Shown here piece by piece: positions 1 to 8,900 of a stretch of 64,000 nt of DNA. How positions within the stretch are numbered: the first letter of the stretch is position 1; each line of letters starts with the position of its first letter. A program made the translations under genes and the position numbers. Source of the DNA: Aureimonas mangrovi (lineage in GTDB: Bacteria > Pseudomonadota > Alphaproteobacteria > Rhizobiales > Rhizobiaceae); contig NZ_CP059692.1 of the NCBI RefSeq assembly GCF_014058705.1, positions 3,421,125 through 3,485,124 on the forward strand, written 5' to 3'. The notes below the pieces were generated by a model. The model was given only the letters and a program-made list of their open reading frames with translations. It made no database searches and had not been told where the DNA came from.

Positions 1-363
1 GAGGGCGGCGAAGCGACCGCCGAACGCGCGGTCCAGATCCTCGGGCGGCAGCAGGCGCGAGGTCGACGTGCCGAAGACGGCCGAATCGTAATCGCCTGAG
101 CGCGCGATCGAGGGATAGGCGTAGCGCTGGTTGTGATGGGCGAAGGTCTGCGAGAACGGGGTCTGCGGAAAATTGCCGAACGGGTTGAGAAGGAAGACGG
201 CGAGAAGCAGGACCACGATCAGCCCGGCGGCAATCCCCGGCGCCAGGATGCCGAACCGCTGCCAGTTCCCCGCGTCGATCGCTGGCGCGTCGTCCGCCCG
301 CCCGGTGGCGAGCGCGCCGAGGAAGCGCAGGACGGTCCGGGCTCGGGTCTTGAAGGACGGCAT
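1..363 (-). CDS. Membrane-anchored SGNH-like protein, N-terminal part (truncated by window edge)
   Basis: Only the first 121 codons are present; the gene continues past the left edge. Translation starts at an ATG and gives a basic cytoplasmic head, one membrane segment at about residues 38-60, and then a probably periplasmic part. Residues 97-105 read FGTSTSRLL, which resembles the first conserved block around the nucleophilic serine of SGNH/GDSL-type hydrolases found in polysaccharide-acetylating or anchored esterase-like proteins. The family assignment is inference from this short motif and the single anchor. It is divergent from the glucan genes to its right, so a link to glucan decoration is possible but unproven. 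Confidence 0.6.
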   Translation of the reverse strand, partial: MPSFKTRARTVLRFLGALATGRADDAPAIDAGNWQRFGILAPGIAAGLIVVLLLAVFLLNPFGNFPQTPFSQTFAHHNQRYAYPSIARSGDYDSAVFGTSTSRLLPPEDLDRAFGGRFAAL

Positions 364-511
364 GAGGCTCCATCGCGGCGCAACCGCTGCGCGCGGCCGC
401 CGGCCTTCGCTGATAACGCCCGCGGCGGTCTGCGGCAACGGCGCTCCGATCCGGCCAGAGACAAGCCAAGCATGGCACAAGTGTCGAAACATGCCTGCGG
501 AACCTCACGCC

Positions 512-793
512 ATGACCGACCCCATGCCCGTCAGCTACACGACGACCCACTTCCGCACGCTCGGATGGGCGGGCGCGCTCCTGTTCACCCTGGCGCCGCC
601 GGCCTTCCTCTACGAACTCTACCTCTTCCTCTACACGACTGCGCCGGAGACCAATCCGACGATCGGTCTCTTCATCACACTGTCGGCAATCCTGTCCTTC
701 GCGTCGGTGCCGATGATGGTCGTCGGGCGCCGCGAGCGTCACTCGACCTCGCCGACGACCGCTCGCGGCCCGCTTACCCGACGGGGCACCTAG
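512..793 (+). CDS. Small two-helix membrane protein, function unknown
   Basis: A 93-residue frame with two clear hydrophobic segments, about residues 16-38 (rich in Ala, Leu, Phe and Tyr) and 47-66, and a polar, Thr/Arg-rich tail. ATG at 512 is chosen; an in-frame ATG at 491 would add seven residues. Neither start has a good Shine-Dalgarno sequence. It lies between the divergent SGNH-like gene and opgG and ends 65 bases before the opgG start. I do not recognise a named family. The membrane segments make it more convincing than a random frame, but the arginine-rich C-terminus could be read-out beyond a real, shorter product. Confidence 0.45.
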   Translation: MTDPMPVSYTTTHFRTLGWAGALLFTLAPPAFLYELYLFLYTTAPETNPTIGLFITLSAILSFASVPMMVVGRRERHSTSPTTARGPLTRRGT

Positions 794-858
794 GCACCGA
801 CGACGCACTTGCGTATGGTCACGCCAATTTCCCGCAGCGCACATGTGATCCGCCGACC

Positions 859-2502
859 TTGAAGAGCCTTACCCGTTCCACTCGCCGTGAAACCCTGAAA
901 CTCGGGCTCGGCGGCGTGCTCGCCGCAGCGCTCGCTCTCGATGCGCGTGCCCAGGACGCCGACCCGGCGGCAACGCCGGAGGAGGCGGCCCCGACCACGC
1001 CCGAAGATCCGCTGCCGCCCGGCGCGCGGGTCGATCTCGACAACTTCTCCTTCGATGCCCTGTCGGCCGCCATGCGCGAGCGCGCGGCCCAGCCGTACGT
1101 CCCGCTTCAGGACGAGCTGCCCGAGCCGATCGCAGAGCTCGACTACGACGGCTACCGGCGCATCCTGTTTCGCCGCGAGCGCACCGTCTGGGCGAACGAA
1201 CCCGGCCAGTTCCAGCTCCAGGCGTTCTATCCCGGCTTCCTCTACCGGGCGACGACGCGCATCCATGTCGGTGACGGCCAGCGCTTCCAGCTTCTCGCCT
1301 TCTCGGGCGAGGATTTCGAGTTCCTGGCTCCGCTCGACGCCGACCTCTTCCGCAACACGCCGCTGGACGGCGTCGCGGGCTTCCGCCTGACCACGCCGAT
1401 CGACCGGCCGGACCTCTTCGACGAAGTCGTCTCGTTCCTGGGCGCTAGCTATTTCCGCGCGCTCGGCCGTGACAACCGCTACGGCCTTTCGGCGCGCGGC
1501 ATCGCGCTCAACACCGCGACGACGGTGGAAGAGGAGTTCCCGCGCTTCTCGGCCTTCTACCTCGTGCGCCCCGGCCCGAGCGACGAGCGCATCACGATCT
1601 TCGCCGAGCTGGACAGCCCGAGCGTGACGGGGGCCTACGCATTCACCGTGATCCCCGGCCAGCACACGATCATCGAGGTGACGAAGCGGCTCTACTTCCG
1701 CAATCCGGTGGAACGCCTCGGCGTCGCTCCGCTGACCTCGATGTACTTCTACGGCGAGAACAACCGTCGGCGCCCGGAAGACTTCCGCCCGGAGGTCCAC
1801 GACAGCGACGGGCTGATGATCGTGCGCGCCTCGGGCGAGCGCGTGTGGCGCCCGCTGAAGAACCCGACCGAGCTCGCCCTCAGCTATTTCGGCGAGGCCT
1901 CGCCGCGCCTCTTCGGCCTTCTCCAGCGCGATCGCGAGTTCGCCAGTTATCAGGACGTGGAAGCACGCTACGACGTGCGCCCCTCGCTGACCATCGAGCC
2001 GCTCGGCGACTGGGGGCGGGGCGTGGTGCAACTCGTCGAGATCCCGACAAACTCCGAGGCCAACGACAACATCGTCGCCTTCTGGGTGCCGGAAGAGCGG
2101 CCGGCGGCCGGTAGCGCGTACGAATTCCGCTACCGAATGCGCTGGGGCATCCTCGACGAGGACGCGGGCGGCCTCGCGATGGTGACGGGAACCTATGCGG
2201 GCGTCGGCGGCAATGCGGCCGATACGTCGGACAATCCCGGACTGTGGCGCTTCGAGATCAATTTCGACGGCGGCACGGCGGCCAGCCTGCCGATGGATGC
2301 GCGCATCGAGCCGCTGATCGACGTCGGCGACAATGCCCGGCTGCAGCATGCAGGCATGCGCCGCATGCCGCATGGCGGCTGGCGCCTGTCTCTCGAACTG
2401 GAGAAGCTCGATTCGGCACCGGTCGAGCTGCGCGCCAAGCTCACCTATGCCGGGCGCACGCTGAGCGAGACGTGGCTCTACCAGTGGACGGGGGCGGTCT
2501 GA
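859..2502 (+). CDS. opgG: Periplasmic glucan biosynthesis protein, MdoG/OpgG (or OpgD) family
   Basis: Needed for synthesis of osmoregulated periplasmic glucans, acting in the periplasm on the backbone made by OpgH. The open frame extends far upstream, but the family homology and a signal peptide begin at a TTG at 859. That start gives 547 residues with a twin-arginine signal: R9-R10 in TRRETLK, a hydrophobic run 15-27 and an Ala-Arg-Ala cleavage site ending near residue 31. The mature part has the MdoG beta-sandwich sequence throughout (for example the TSMYFYGEN stretch). A Tat signal is typical of OpgD, while OpgG is often Sec-exported, so the paralogue name is uncertain. It is followed after 5 bases by a small gene and then opgH. 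Confidence 0.85.
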   Translation: MKSLTRSTRRETLKLGLGGVLAAALALDARAQDADPAATPEEAAPTTPEDPLPPGARVDLDNFSFDALSAAMRERAAQPYVPLQDELPEPIAELDYDGYRRILFRRERTVWANEPGQFQLQAFYPGFLYRATTRIHVGDGQRFQLLAFSGEDFEFLAPLDADLFRNTPLDGVAGFRLTTPIDRPDLFDEVVSFLGASYFRALGRDNRYGLSARGIALNTATTVEEEFPRFSAFYLVRPGPSDERITIFAELDSPSVTGAYAFTVIPGQHTIIEVTKRLYFRNPVERLGVAPLTSMYFYGENNRRRPEDFRPEVHDSDGLMIVRASGERVWRPLKNPTELALSYFGEASPRLFGLLQRDREFASYQDVEARYDVRPSLTIEPLGDWGRGVVQLVEIPTNSEANDNIVAFWVPEERPAAGSAYEFRYRMRWGILDEDAGGLAMVTGTYAGVGGNAADTSDNPGLWRFEINFDGGTAASLPMDARIEPLIDVGDNARLQHAGMRRMPHGGWRLSLELEKLDSAPVELRAKLTYAGRTLSETWLYQWTGAV

Positions 2503-2507
2503 GCGCC

Positions 2508-2780
2508 ATGACCCTTCATTCCCACACAGACGCTCCGTGCGTCGCCGCGCTGATAGGCCGCGCCGATCTGTCCGACGAGGAACTGCGTCACGCGATCGCT
2601 GAACGCCTCGCGGCCGACGGACGCACGAGCCCCGATCCCGAAATCGTGCTCGAGGCGGCACGGGCGCGCAAGCGCAAGGCCGTCGCCTTCCTGCGCACGC
2701 TCGTCCTTCCGCAGCCGCGCGCCGCGCTCGACATGCCGGTGCAGCCGATCCTGCGCTCTCATCTTCGGGACGGCGTCTGA
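2508..2780 (+). CDS. Small soluble protein between opgG and opgH, unknown function
   Basis: A 90-residue frame beginning 5 bases after opgG, so probably translated from the same message. It has no membrane segment or signal peptide. The first half is acidic and helical (AALIGRADLSDEELRHAIAERL), the middle is basic (ARARKRKAVAFLRTL), and the end is a proline-containing tail. I do not recognise the family. Its fixed place between the two glucan genes suggests an accessory or regulatory role in glucan synthesis, which is inference only. Confidence 0.6.
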   Translation: MTLHSHTDAPCVAALIGRADLSDEELRHAIAERLAADGRTSPDPEIVLEAARARKRKAVAFLRTLVLPQPRAALDMPVQPILRSHLRDGV

Positions 2781-2934
2781 GACGCCGCATTCTCGTCGGC
2801 ATCGCCGCCTAAGTCGTCCGACCGACGACACGATCGCGTGATTGATTGCACACGGTCGTCATGCGACCATAGGCGTGCGATCCGTCGGGAGGGCTCGCGC
2901 GCCTTCCAACAGAGAATGTTCGAGTAAACGAAAC

Positions 2935-4740
2935 ATGGTTCTGGCTCGGCTCTGCTTCGCCGCCGCTGCGATCGCCCTTGCGGTGCTTGCGGGTGTCCTC
3001 TTCGCGCAGATCATCACCGCCAACGGCGCAACCTGGCTGCATTTCATCCAGGTGGCGCTGTTGATCGTGTGCTGCGTCTGGCTCGCCTGGGGTTTCAACA
3101 CCGCCGCCGTCGGCATTCTGTGGCACCGTGCCCACAAGCCGGTCTTCCACGATCCGAAAGTGCCGGTGACGGCGCGAACGGCCGTGCTCATGCCCGTCTA
3201 CAACGAAGACGCGGACGCGGTGCTGGCGCGTGTCGCCGCCATGATCGAGGGGCTCGGCGCGCTGGGCCAGCTCGATCATTTCGACTTCCACGTCCTGTCC
3301 GATTCGACCAAGGCCGAATCGGTGACGGCCGAGCGTCGCGCGGTTTTCCAGGTGGCGGCCGACCTTCAGACGGCGGGACGGCTCTACTACCGGCACCGCG
3401 CCAAGAACACCGGCCGCAAGGCCGGCAACATCGCCGATTTCGTCACCAAGAACGGCGGCGCCTACGACTACATGCTGGTGCTCGACGCCGACAGCCTGAT
3501 GCGCCCGGCCACCATCCTCGACATGGTGGCGCGCATGGAGGCCGACGACGAGCTGGCGCTTCTCCAGACGCAGCCGCTCATCATCGGGCGCCAAACGCTG
3601 TTCGGCCGGGCGCTGCAGTTCTCTGCGGCGCTCTACTCCCCCTTCTTCTCGCGCGGCATCGCCGCCCTGCAGGGCCGTGAGGGCCCTTTCTGGGGCCACA
3701 ACGCCATCATCCGCATCAAGAGCTTCGCGGCCGCCTGCGGTCTGCCGGATCTCTCGGGCCCACCGCCCTTCGGCGGGCACATCCTCAGCCACGACTTCGT
3801 GGAGGCGGCACTCCTGTCGCGCGCGGGATACAAGGTGCGCGTCGATCCGGATCTCGAAGGCTCCTACGAGGAGGCGCCGGCCAACCTCATCGAATACGCC
3901 AAGCGCGACCGGCGCTGGTGCCAGGGCAACCTCCAGCACGGCCGCCTCCTGACCGCGCCGCGCCTGCGCTTCTGGAGCCGGGTGTCGATGGTGTCCGGCA
4001 TCATGGCCTATGCCGCCTCGCCGATCTGGCTGCTCTTCCTGATCGTATCGCTGCTCGACCCGATCCTCGCTCCGGAGCCGAACTACTTCCCCGGCGATAC
4101 CCTGTTCCCCGTCTTCCCGCGCCCGGAGACGACGAAGGCGCTGCTGCTGCTTCTCGGCATCTTCCTGCTGCTGCTCCTGCCCAAGACGCTGATCGCCTTC
4201 CGCACGGCCTTCTCGCACCGGGCCAAGCGCTTCGGCGGGCCGGCAGCCGTTCTCGGCAGCGCCACCTGCGAGTTGATCATGACGAGCGCGCTCGCGCCGA
4301 TCATGATGCTGTTCCAGTCCAAGGCCGTCGCTGAAATCCTCGTCGGGGCCGATTCGGGCTGGCCGGCGACGGAGCGCGAGGACGAGGGGATCCCCTTCTC
4401 CGTCGCCTTCAAAAGCTCGTGGTGGATGGTGCTGGTGGGCGCGGCCCTCCTCTTCACCACCTTCACCTACGCCTTCGAACTGTTCCTGTGGGTCTGCCCG
4501 ATCGCGCTGCCGCTGCTCATCGCACCGCTGTTCGTGTCTTTGACGGGCAGCCCACCCATCGGCGAGGCGGCACGGCGTCTTTCGATCTTCGCGACGCCTT
4601 TCGAGCTGCATCCCGAGCCGGTGATCCGTTCCTCGGAAAGCTGGCGTGCGCGCCTGTCCTCCGTCGCGGCGGCGCCGTCGGCCGGGACCGAGCCGGCGCC
4701 CGTCAGCGTGCCGGCCGGCGCCGTGGCGGGGCGGGCATGA
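2935..4740 (+). CDS. opgH: Glucan beta-glucosyltransferase OpgH (MdoH), inner membrane
   Basis: Inner-membrane family 2 glycosyltransferase that polymerises the periplasmic glucan backbone from UDP-glucose. ATG at 2935 gives 601 residues, starting directly with membrane helix 1 (about residues 1-25); a second helix follows at 35-55. The catalytic domain shows the DAD motif at 184-186, a conserved HD at 286-287 where many enzymes have an acidic pair, and the acceptor motif RRWCQGN at 326-332. Further helices lie at about 345-375, 400-425, 440-465 and 495-540. An upstream in-frame ATG at 2842 would add 31 unconserved residues. The gene follows opgG after a 90-codon gene and overlaps the next gene by four bases. 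Confidence 0.9.
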   Translation: MVLARLCFAAAAIALAVLAGVLFAQIITANGATWLHFIQVALLIVCCVWLAWGFNTAAVGILWHRAHKPVFHDPKVPVTARTAVLMPVYNEDADAVLARVAAMIEGLGALGQLDHFDFHVLSDSTKAESVTAERRAVFQVAADLQTAGRLYYRHRAKNTGRKAGNIADFVTKNGGAYDYMLVLDADSLMRPATILDMVARMEADDELALLQTQPLIIGRQTLFGRALQFSAALYSPFFSRGIAALQGREGPFWGHNAIIRIKSFAAACGLPDLSGPPPFGGHILSHDFVEAALLSRAGYKVRVDPDLEGSYEEAPANLIEYAKRDRRWCQGNLQHGRLLTAPRLRFWSRVSMVSGIMAYAASPIWLLFLIVSLLDPILAPEPNYFPGDTLFPVFPRPETTKALLLLLGIFLLLLLPKTLIAFRTAFSHRAKRFGGPAAVLGSATCELIMTSALAPIMMLFQSKAVAEILVGADSGWPATEREDEGIPFSVAFKSSWWMVLVGAALLFTTFTYAFELFLWVCPIALPLLIAPLFVSLTGSPPIGEAARRLSIFATPFELHPEPVIRSSESWRARLSSVAAAPSAGTEPAPVSVPAGAVAGRA

Positions 4741-4943
4741 GCGGCGGCCCGCCGGCCGAAGACCGCACGGCACGCTTCTTCCGCCCCGCCTGGCGCCGGG
4801 CGGCGGTCGTGCTCGTCTGCCTGATCTGGTCCGGCGTCGAATGGGCCAACGGTCAGGCCGTCTGGGGCATCCTCGCCCTTGCGATGGCCGGCTGGGCCGT
4901 ATGGACCTTCTTCATCGCCTACAAGCCCGGCGACGACGTTTAG
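4737..4943 (+). CDS. DUF3329-like small membrane protein
   Basis: A 68-residue protein whose ATG overlaps the opgH stop codon (ATGA), indicating translational coupling. The sequence has an FFRPAWRR basic entry followed by two hydrophobic segments, about residues 21-36 and 42-60, with an EWANG turn between them. This is the pattern I associate with DUF3329 proteins of rhizobia. Function is unknown. The overlap with opgH suggests it is made in proportion to the glucan synthase. Its end overlaps the convergent cobT end by four bases. Confidence 0.7.
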   Translation: MSGGPPAEDRTARFFRPAWRRAAVVLVCLIWSGVEWANGQAVWGILALAMAGWAVWTFFIAYKPGDDV

Positions 4944-5965
4944 AAAGATCGCTCGCGTTCCGACACGCCGGCCTGTTCGAAGGTCGCCATGCCCGAATGG
5001 CAGGCTGCGGCCGCCTTGACGAGGCCGGCCGCGAGTGCGGCGCCCGCGCCCTGGCTCAGGCCGATGCCGAGCGCCAGGAGCGGCACCTTGTTCATCGCCT
5101 CCAGTGCCTTGCGATGGCCCGGCTCAGCCGAGACATGCGCGAAAAGGCAGTGATCGAGCGCCCGGGCGTCGAGCTTGTGCAGGACGCCGGCCGCAGCGCT
5201 CGCGGCGAAGCCGTCGATGATCACGGGAACGCGCTGGATGCGGGCGGCCAGGATCGCCCCGGCCATCGCCGCGATCTCACGTCCGCCCAGACGCCGCAGC
5301 ACCTCCAGAGGATCGGACAGATGCGCGCGATGCAGGTCCAGCGCCTCCTGCACGACCGACGCCTTGTGGGCGAGCGCCTCGCCGGTGAGCCCGGAGCCCG
5401 GCCCCACCCACTCCTTCGCCGTGCCGCCGAAGAGGCCGGCGAGAACGGCCGCCGAAACCGCCGAGTTGCCGATGCCCATTTCGCCGACGCACAGAAGATC
5501 CGGCTCGCCCTGCAGGCATTCCATCCCGAAGGCCATCGTCGCCGCGCAGGCCTTCTCGTCCAGCGCCGCCTCGCGCGAGATGTCGCCTGTCGGAAAGTCG
5601 AGCGCGAGGTCGAAGACCTTGAGGCCGAGATCGTAGGTCGCGCAGATCTGGTTGATCGCGGCGCCTCCGGCCGCGAAGGTCTCGACCATCTGGCGCGTGA
5701 CGCTCGTCGGATAGGCCGAGACGCCGCGCGCGGCGACCCCGTGATTGGCCGCGAAGATCGCCACCACAGGGCGCGTGACCGCCGGCGAGCGGCCCTGCCA
5801 GGCGGCAAGCCAAGCAGACAGTTCCTCAAGCCGGCCGAGCGAGCCCTCGGGCTTCGCCAACGTCTCCTCGCGGTGGCGCGCATTGTGGAGGGCGGCGCCG
5901 TCCGGGCCGCGGATCTGGGAGAGAAGGGCGCGGATGTCGTCGAAGGGGAGGCCGGTGGCGGACAT
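4940..5965 (-). CDS. cobT: Nicotinate-nucleotide--dimethylbenzimidazole phosphoribosyltransferase
   Basis: Makes alpha-ribazole phosphate, the lower-ligand nucleotide of cobalamin, from dimethylbenzimidazole and nicotinate mononucleotide. The 341 residues match the family's usual length. Visible family blocks are KPEGSLGRLE (38-47), FAANHGV (71-77), GEMGIGNSAVSAAVLAG (161-177), a GPGSG loop after it, and a C-terminal AEPGHRKALEAM block carrying the conserved acidic residue. It is called CobU in the Pseudomonas denitrificans nomenclature. No other cobalamin gene is nearby, so its partner CobS/CobV must lie elsewhere. It is divergent from the TauE gene, with 140 bases between them. Confidence 0.93.
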   Translation of the reverse strand: MSATGLPFDDIRALLSQIRGPDGAALHNARHREETLAKPEGSLGRLEELSAWLAAWQGRSPAVTRPVVAIFAANHGVAARGVSAYPTSVTRQMVETFAAGGAAINQICATYDLGLKVFDLALDFPTGDISREAALDEKACAATMAFGMECLQGEPDLLCVGEMGIGNSAVSAAVLAGLFGGTAKEWVGPGSGLTGEALAHKASVVQEALDLHRAHLSDPLEVLRRLGGREIAAMAGAILAARIQRVPVIIDGFAASAAAGVLHKLDARALDHCLFAHVSAEPGHRKALEAMNKVPLLALGIGLSQGAGAALAAGLVKAAAACHSGMATFEQAGVSERERSF

Positions 5966-6105
5966 GGCATGGCTCTTTCGGTGATGATGCGCGGGTCATA
6001 AAACGGCGTTCGCGATGGGGCAAACGCGCGGGCCATCCGATCGGCGCTTTTCACCCGGTGCGTTTGGGCCTACGGCGATGCGAGCCACTGCCCGCCACGG
6101 ACCCA

Positions 6106-6852
6106 ATGACCGTCGACCTCGTCTTCGTCCTCCTCATCGCGGCCGCCTTCGCCGCCGGCTTCATCGACGCGATCGCCGGCGGCGGCGGCATGGTGACGGT
6201 GCCGGCGCTTCTCATCGCCGGGCTCGATCCCGTCTCGGCGCTCGGCACCAACAAGCTGCAGGGCCTGTTCGGCTCCGGCTCCGCGACCGTCGCCTATGCG
6301 CGGCGCGGCCTCGTGGACCTTCGCGCTCTCCTGCCCGTCGCCGGCATCGCGTTCCTGGGTGGGATCGTCGGCGGTCTGCTCGCCATCGTTCTGCCGCCGG
6401 ATCTTCTGGCCACGCTCCTGCCCTTCCTCCTGATCGCCATCGCGATCTATTTCGCCTTCAAGAAGGGCCTGTCCGACGTCGATCGCGGGCGGCGCATCTC
6501 GCCGGCCTTCTTCACCATGCTGGTGGTGCCGCTCATCGGCGCCTATGACGGGTTGTTCGGGCCGGGCACGGGCTCGTTCTACATGCTCGCCTTCGTCGGC
6601 CTCGTCGGCTACGGCGTCCTGAAGGCGACGGCGCACACCAAGCTCTTGAACTTCGCGTCCAACCTCGGCTCCTTCGCCGTCTTCGCGGCCGCCGGCTCGA
6701 TCCACTGGAAGCTGGGGCTCGCGATGGGCGTCGCCGCGATTCTCGGCGCTCGCCTCGGCGCGATGTCCGCCGTGCGCTTCGGCGCACGCCTCATCCGCCC
6801 GCTTCTCGTCGTCGTCTGTCTCGTCCTCGCGGTAAGGCTCCTGCTTTCCTGA
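6106..6852 (+). CDS. TauE/SafE family sulfite or anion exporter (permease)
   Basis: A 248-residue polytopic membrane protein with about eight predicted helices. The family signature GFIDAIAGGGG (18-28) followed by GTNKLQGLFGSGSA (47-60) is at the N-terminus, and the second half repeats the pattern (PLIGAYDGLFGPGTGSF, then HTKLLNFASNLG). ATG at 6106 is preferred to the upstream in-frame ATG at 6058 because membrane helix 1 begins within six residues. Members move sulfite, sulfonates or other small organic anions; the substrate cannot be told here. The cupin gene follows 49 bases later in the same direction. Confidence 0.88.
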   Translation: MTVDLVFVLLIAAAFAAGFIDAIAGGGGMVTVPALLIAGLDPVSALGTNKLQGLFGSGSATVAYARRGLVDLRALLPVAGIAFLGGIVGGLLAIVLPPDLLATLLPFLLIAIAIYFAFKKGLSDVDRGRRISPAFFTMLVVPLIGAYDGLFGPGTGSFYMLAFVGLVGYGVLKATAHTKLLNFASNLGSFAVFAAAGSIHWKLGLAMGVAAILGARLGAMSAVRFGARLIRPLLVVVCLVLAVRLLLS

Positions 6853-6901
6853 CGACGGCCGGGCGCTATCCTCCCTCTCGCGCCAACGGAGGAGGAGAGC
6901 C

Positions 6902-7372
6902 ATGAGCGAGGACCGCTGGAAGCACGACGGCGTGCGCGTCATCAAGGGAGACGCGCTCGACCCGAACACCGCCCAGACGCCCGGCATGTTCCGACAGGCC
7001 GCGATCAACCACGCGCGTGTCGGGGCGCAGAAGATCTGGGCCGGCACCGTCGCGATCGAGCCGGACGCCAAGACCGGCGTCCACCACCACGGGGCGCTGG
7101 AGAGCGTCATCTACGTCGTGTCGGGAAAGGCGCGGATGCGCTGGGGCGACAGGCTGGAATATGTCGCCGAAGCGGGGCCGGGCGACTTCATCTTCGTGCC
7201 GCCCTACGTGCCCCATCAAGAGATCAATGCAGACCCGGACAACCCCCTGCAATGCGTGCTCGTGCGCTCCGACAACGAGGCGGTGGTCGTCAACATCACC
7301 GATGTCGAGCCGGTGGAGAAGCCGGAAGAGGTCTACTGGGTAGACCCGATCCACAAGCATCCGGAGGGGTGA
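6902..7372 (+). CDS. Single-domain cupin protein
   Basis: A 156-residue cupin with a strong ribosome site (GGAGGAGGAG) just before its ATG. Cupin motif 1 is HHHGALE at 61-67 and motif 2 contains PYVPHQE at 101-107, giving the usual three-histidine, one-glutamate metal set. The N-terminal stretch (KHDGVRVIKGDALDPNT) and the C-terminal NITDVEPVEKPEEVYWVDPIH are outside the barrel. Metal-dependent sugar isomerases, dioxygenases and storage-type cupins all share this fold, so the substrate is unknown. It ends seven bases from the convergent SDR gene. Confidence 0.8.
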   Translation: MSEDRWKHDGVRVIKGDALDPNTAQTPGMFRQAAINHARVGAQKIWAGTVAIEPDAKTGVHHHGALESVIYVVSGKARMRWGDRLEYVAEAGPGDFIFVPPYVPHQEINADPDNPLQCVLVRSDNEAVVVNITDVEPVEKPEEVYWVDPIHKHPEG

Positions 7373-7379
7373 GCGGCGC

Positions 7380-8231
7380 TCACTCCTTGCCTTCGGCCCA
7401 CGCCTTGAACTTGTCCGCCCAGTCCTTGTGCCAGCGCGAGAGCGGCGGCCGGTTCTGGGTGATGTCGCCCGCTGCCCAGGCGATGCGCTTCTCGTCCATC
7501 TCGCGCGTTACTTCGCCGTCCGGGCACAGGATGTAGAAGTCGCCGGCCTCCAGCCGCTCCAGCATGAAGGCGACGGTCTCCTCCGCCGTCCAGGCGCCGT
7601 CCGGCTTCTCGGTGCATCCGCGCGCCGTCAGCCCCGTGAAGACGAAGCCGGGGACGAGGAGAGCCGCCTCCACGCGCCCGCCCTCGCGGTTGCGCAGTTC
7701 GTGCTGCAACGCCTCGGTGAACGCCTTCACGCCGGCCTTCGCCACGTTGTAGGCCGGGTCTCCCGGCGGCGTCGTGATGCCCTGCTTGGAACCGGTGTTG
7801 ATGATAAGCCCCGGTTCGCCATGCGCCAGCATCGCCGGCCCGAAGATGCGCGTGCCGTTGATGATGCCGCCGAGATTGATCGACAGGACCGCGTCCCAGT
7901 TCGCCTGATCTCCGAAGATCGAGGAACCCGGCTGGATGCCGGCATTGTTCATCAGGATGTGGACCTTGCCGAGCGTCTTCTCGACATGGGCCGCGGTCTT
8001 CTCCAGCCCGGCGCGATCCGTCACGTCACAGGCTGCGGCGAGGACGAGATCGTCATTGCCGGCGATCGCGGCGAGCTCGACCTGCGCCGCCTCCAGCGCC
8101 TCCATCGTGCGGTCGATGATCGCGACCTTCATGCCGGCCTTCGCGAAGGCCTTCGCGGCGGCAAACCCGATGCCGGAGGCCCCGCCGAGAACGACGGCGG
8201 TGTGGAGCGGCGCGATGGCGGGGTGGTGCAT
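7380..8231 (-). CDS. Short-chain dehydrogenase/reductase, classical type
   Basis: NAD(P)-dependent oxidoreductase of 283 residues. The cofactor glycine motif is GGASGIG (16-22), NNAG is at 95-98, and the catalytic set is S148, Y161 and K165. An acidic D40 after beta-strand 2 (IIDRT) favours NAD over NADP. The last 60 residues (DFYILCPDGEVTREMDEKRI, then a Trp- and Lys-rich tail) extend the usual 250-residue core and are seen in some uncharacterised SDRs. Substrate unknown. It starts 12 bases after the gpmA end and may share its transcript. Confidence 0.85.
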   Translation of the reverse strand: MHHPAIAPLHTAVVLGGASGIGFAAAKAFAKAGMKVAIIDRTMEALEAAQVELAAIAGNDDLVLAAACDVTDRAGLEKTAAHVEKTLGKVHILMNNAGIQPGSSIFGDQANWDAVLSINLGGIINGTRIFGPAMLAHGEPGLIINTGSKQGITTPPGDPAYNVAKAGVKAFTEALQHELRNREGGRVEAALLVPGFVFTGLTARGCTEKPDGAWTAEETVAFMLERLEAGDFYILCPDGEVTREMDEKRIAWAAGDITQNRPPLSRWHKDWADKFKAWAEGKE

Positions 8232-8243
8232 GGAAAGGCTTCC

Positions 8244-8864
8244 CTAAGCTTCGAGGATGGTCTTCTCGGCGACGGTCGAATCGGCGTTGAGGCGGTAGAC
8301 GATGGGCACGCCCGTCGCGATCTCCTGCCCGACGATCTCCTCGCCCGACAGGCCCTCCAGCGCCATCACCAGCGCGCGGAGGGAGTTGCCGTGCGCGGCG
8401 ACGAGCACCGTGCCGCCGGCCAGCACCTTCGGCTGGATGCGGTGGATGTAATAGGGCCAGACGCGTGCGCCGGTGTCCTTCAGCGATTCGCCGCCCGGCG
8501 GCGGCACGTCGTAGGAGCGGCGCCAGACATGAACCTGGTCCTCGCCCCATTTCTGGCGCGCATCGTCCTTGTTCAGGCCGGAGAGATCGCCGTAATCGCG
8601 CTCGTTGAGGGCGACGTCGCGGATTGTCTCGAGGCCGGTTTGGCCGAGCGCGTCGAGGACGAGGGACAGCGTGTGCTGGGCGCGCAGGAGCTCGCTGGTG
8701 AAGGCGATGTCCGGCTTGATCCCGGCTGCCTTCAGGCGCTCGCCGCCCGCACTCGCCTCCGCGATGCCCTTCTCGGTCAGGTCGGGGTCCTTCCAGCCGG
8801 TGAAGAGGTTCTTCAGGTTCCACTCGCTCTGGCCGTGGCGCACGAGGACGAGAGTTCGGGGCAT
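8244..8864 (-). CDS. gpmA: 2,3-bisphosphoglycerate-dependent phosphoglycerate mutase
   Basis: Interconverts 3- and 2-phosphoglycerate in glycolysis and gluconeogenesis. The phosphohistidine motif RHGQSEWN is at residues 9-16, the acid/base region [10 protein letters not shown] at 87-96, and the second catalytic histidine in AAHGNS at 156-161. At 206 residues it is the shorter alphaproteobacterial form; the Escherichia coli enzyme has about 250 and a longer tail. It sits 36 bases downstream of dapB in the same direction, a pairing also common in rhizobia. Confidence 0.94.
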   Translation of the reverse strand: MPRTLVLVRHGQSEWNLKNLFTGWKDPDLTEKGIAEASAGGERLKAAGIKPDIAFTSELLRAQHTLSLVLDALGQTGLETIRDVALNERDYGDLSGLNKDDARQKWGEDQVHVWRRSYDVPPPGGESLKDTGARVWPYYIHRIQPKVLAGGTVLVAAHGNSLRALVMALEGLSGEEIVGQEIATGVPIVYRLNADSTVAEKTILEA

Positions 8865-8900
8865 GGCAGAGAGCTCCGTTTGGATAGGGCTGGTATGAGA

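Noticed and set aside
2809..4773. 654-codon minus-strand frame opposite opgH
   Set aside because: Composition is that of a G+C-rich shadow frame, and opgH on the other strand has full family homology.
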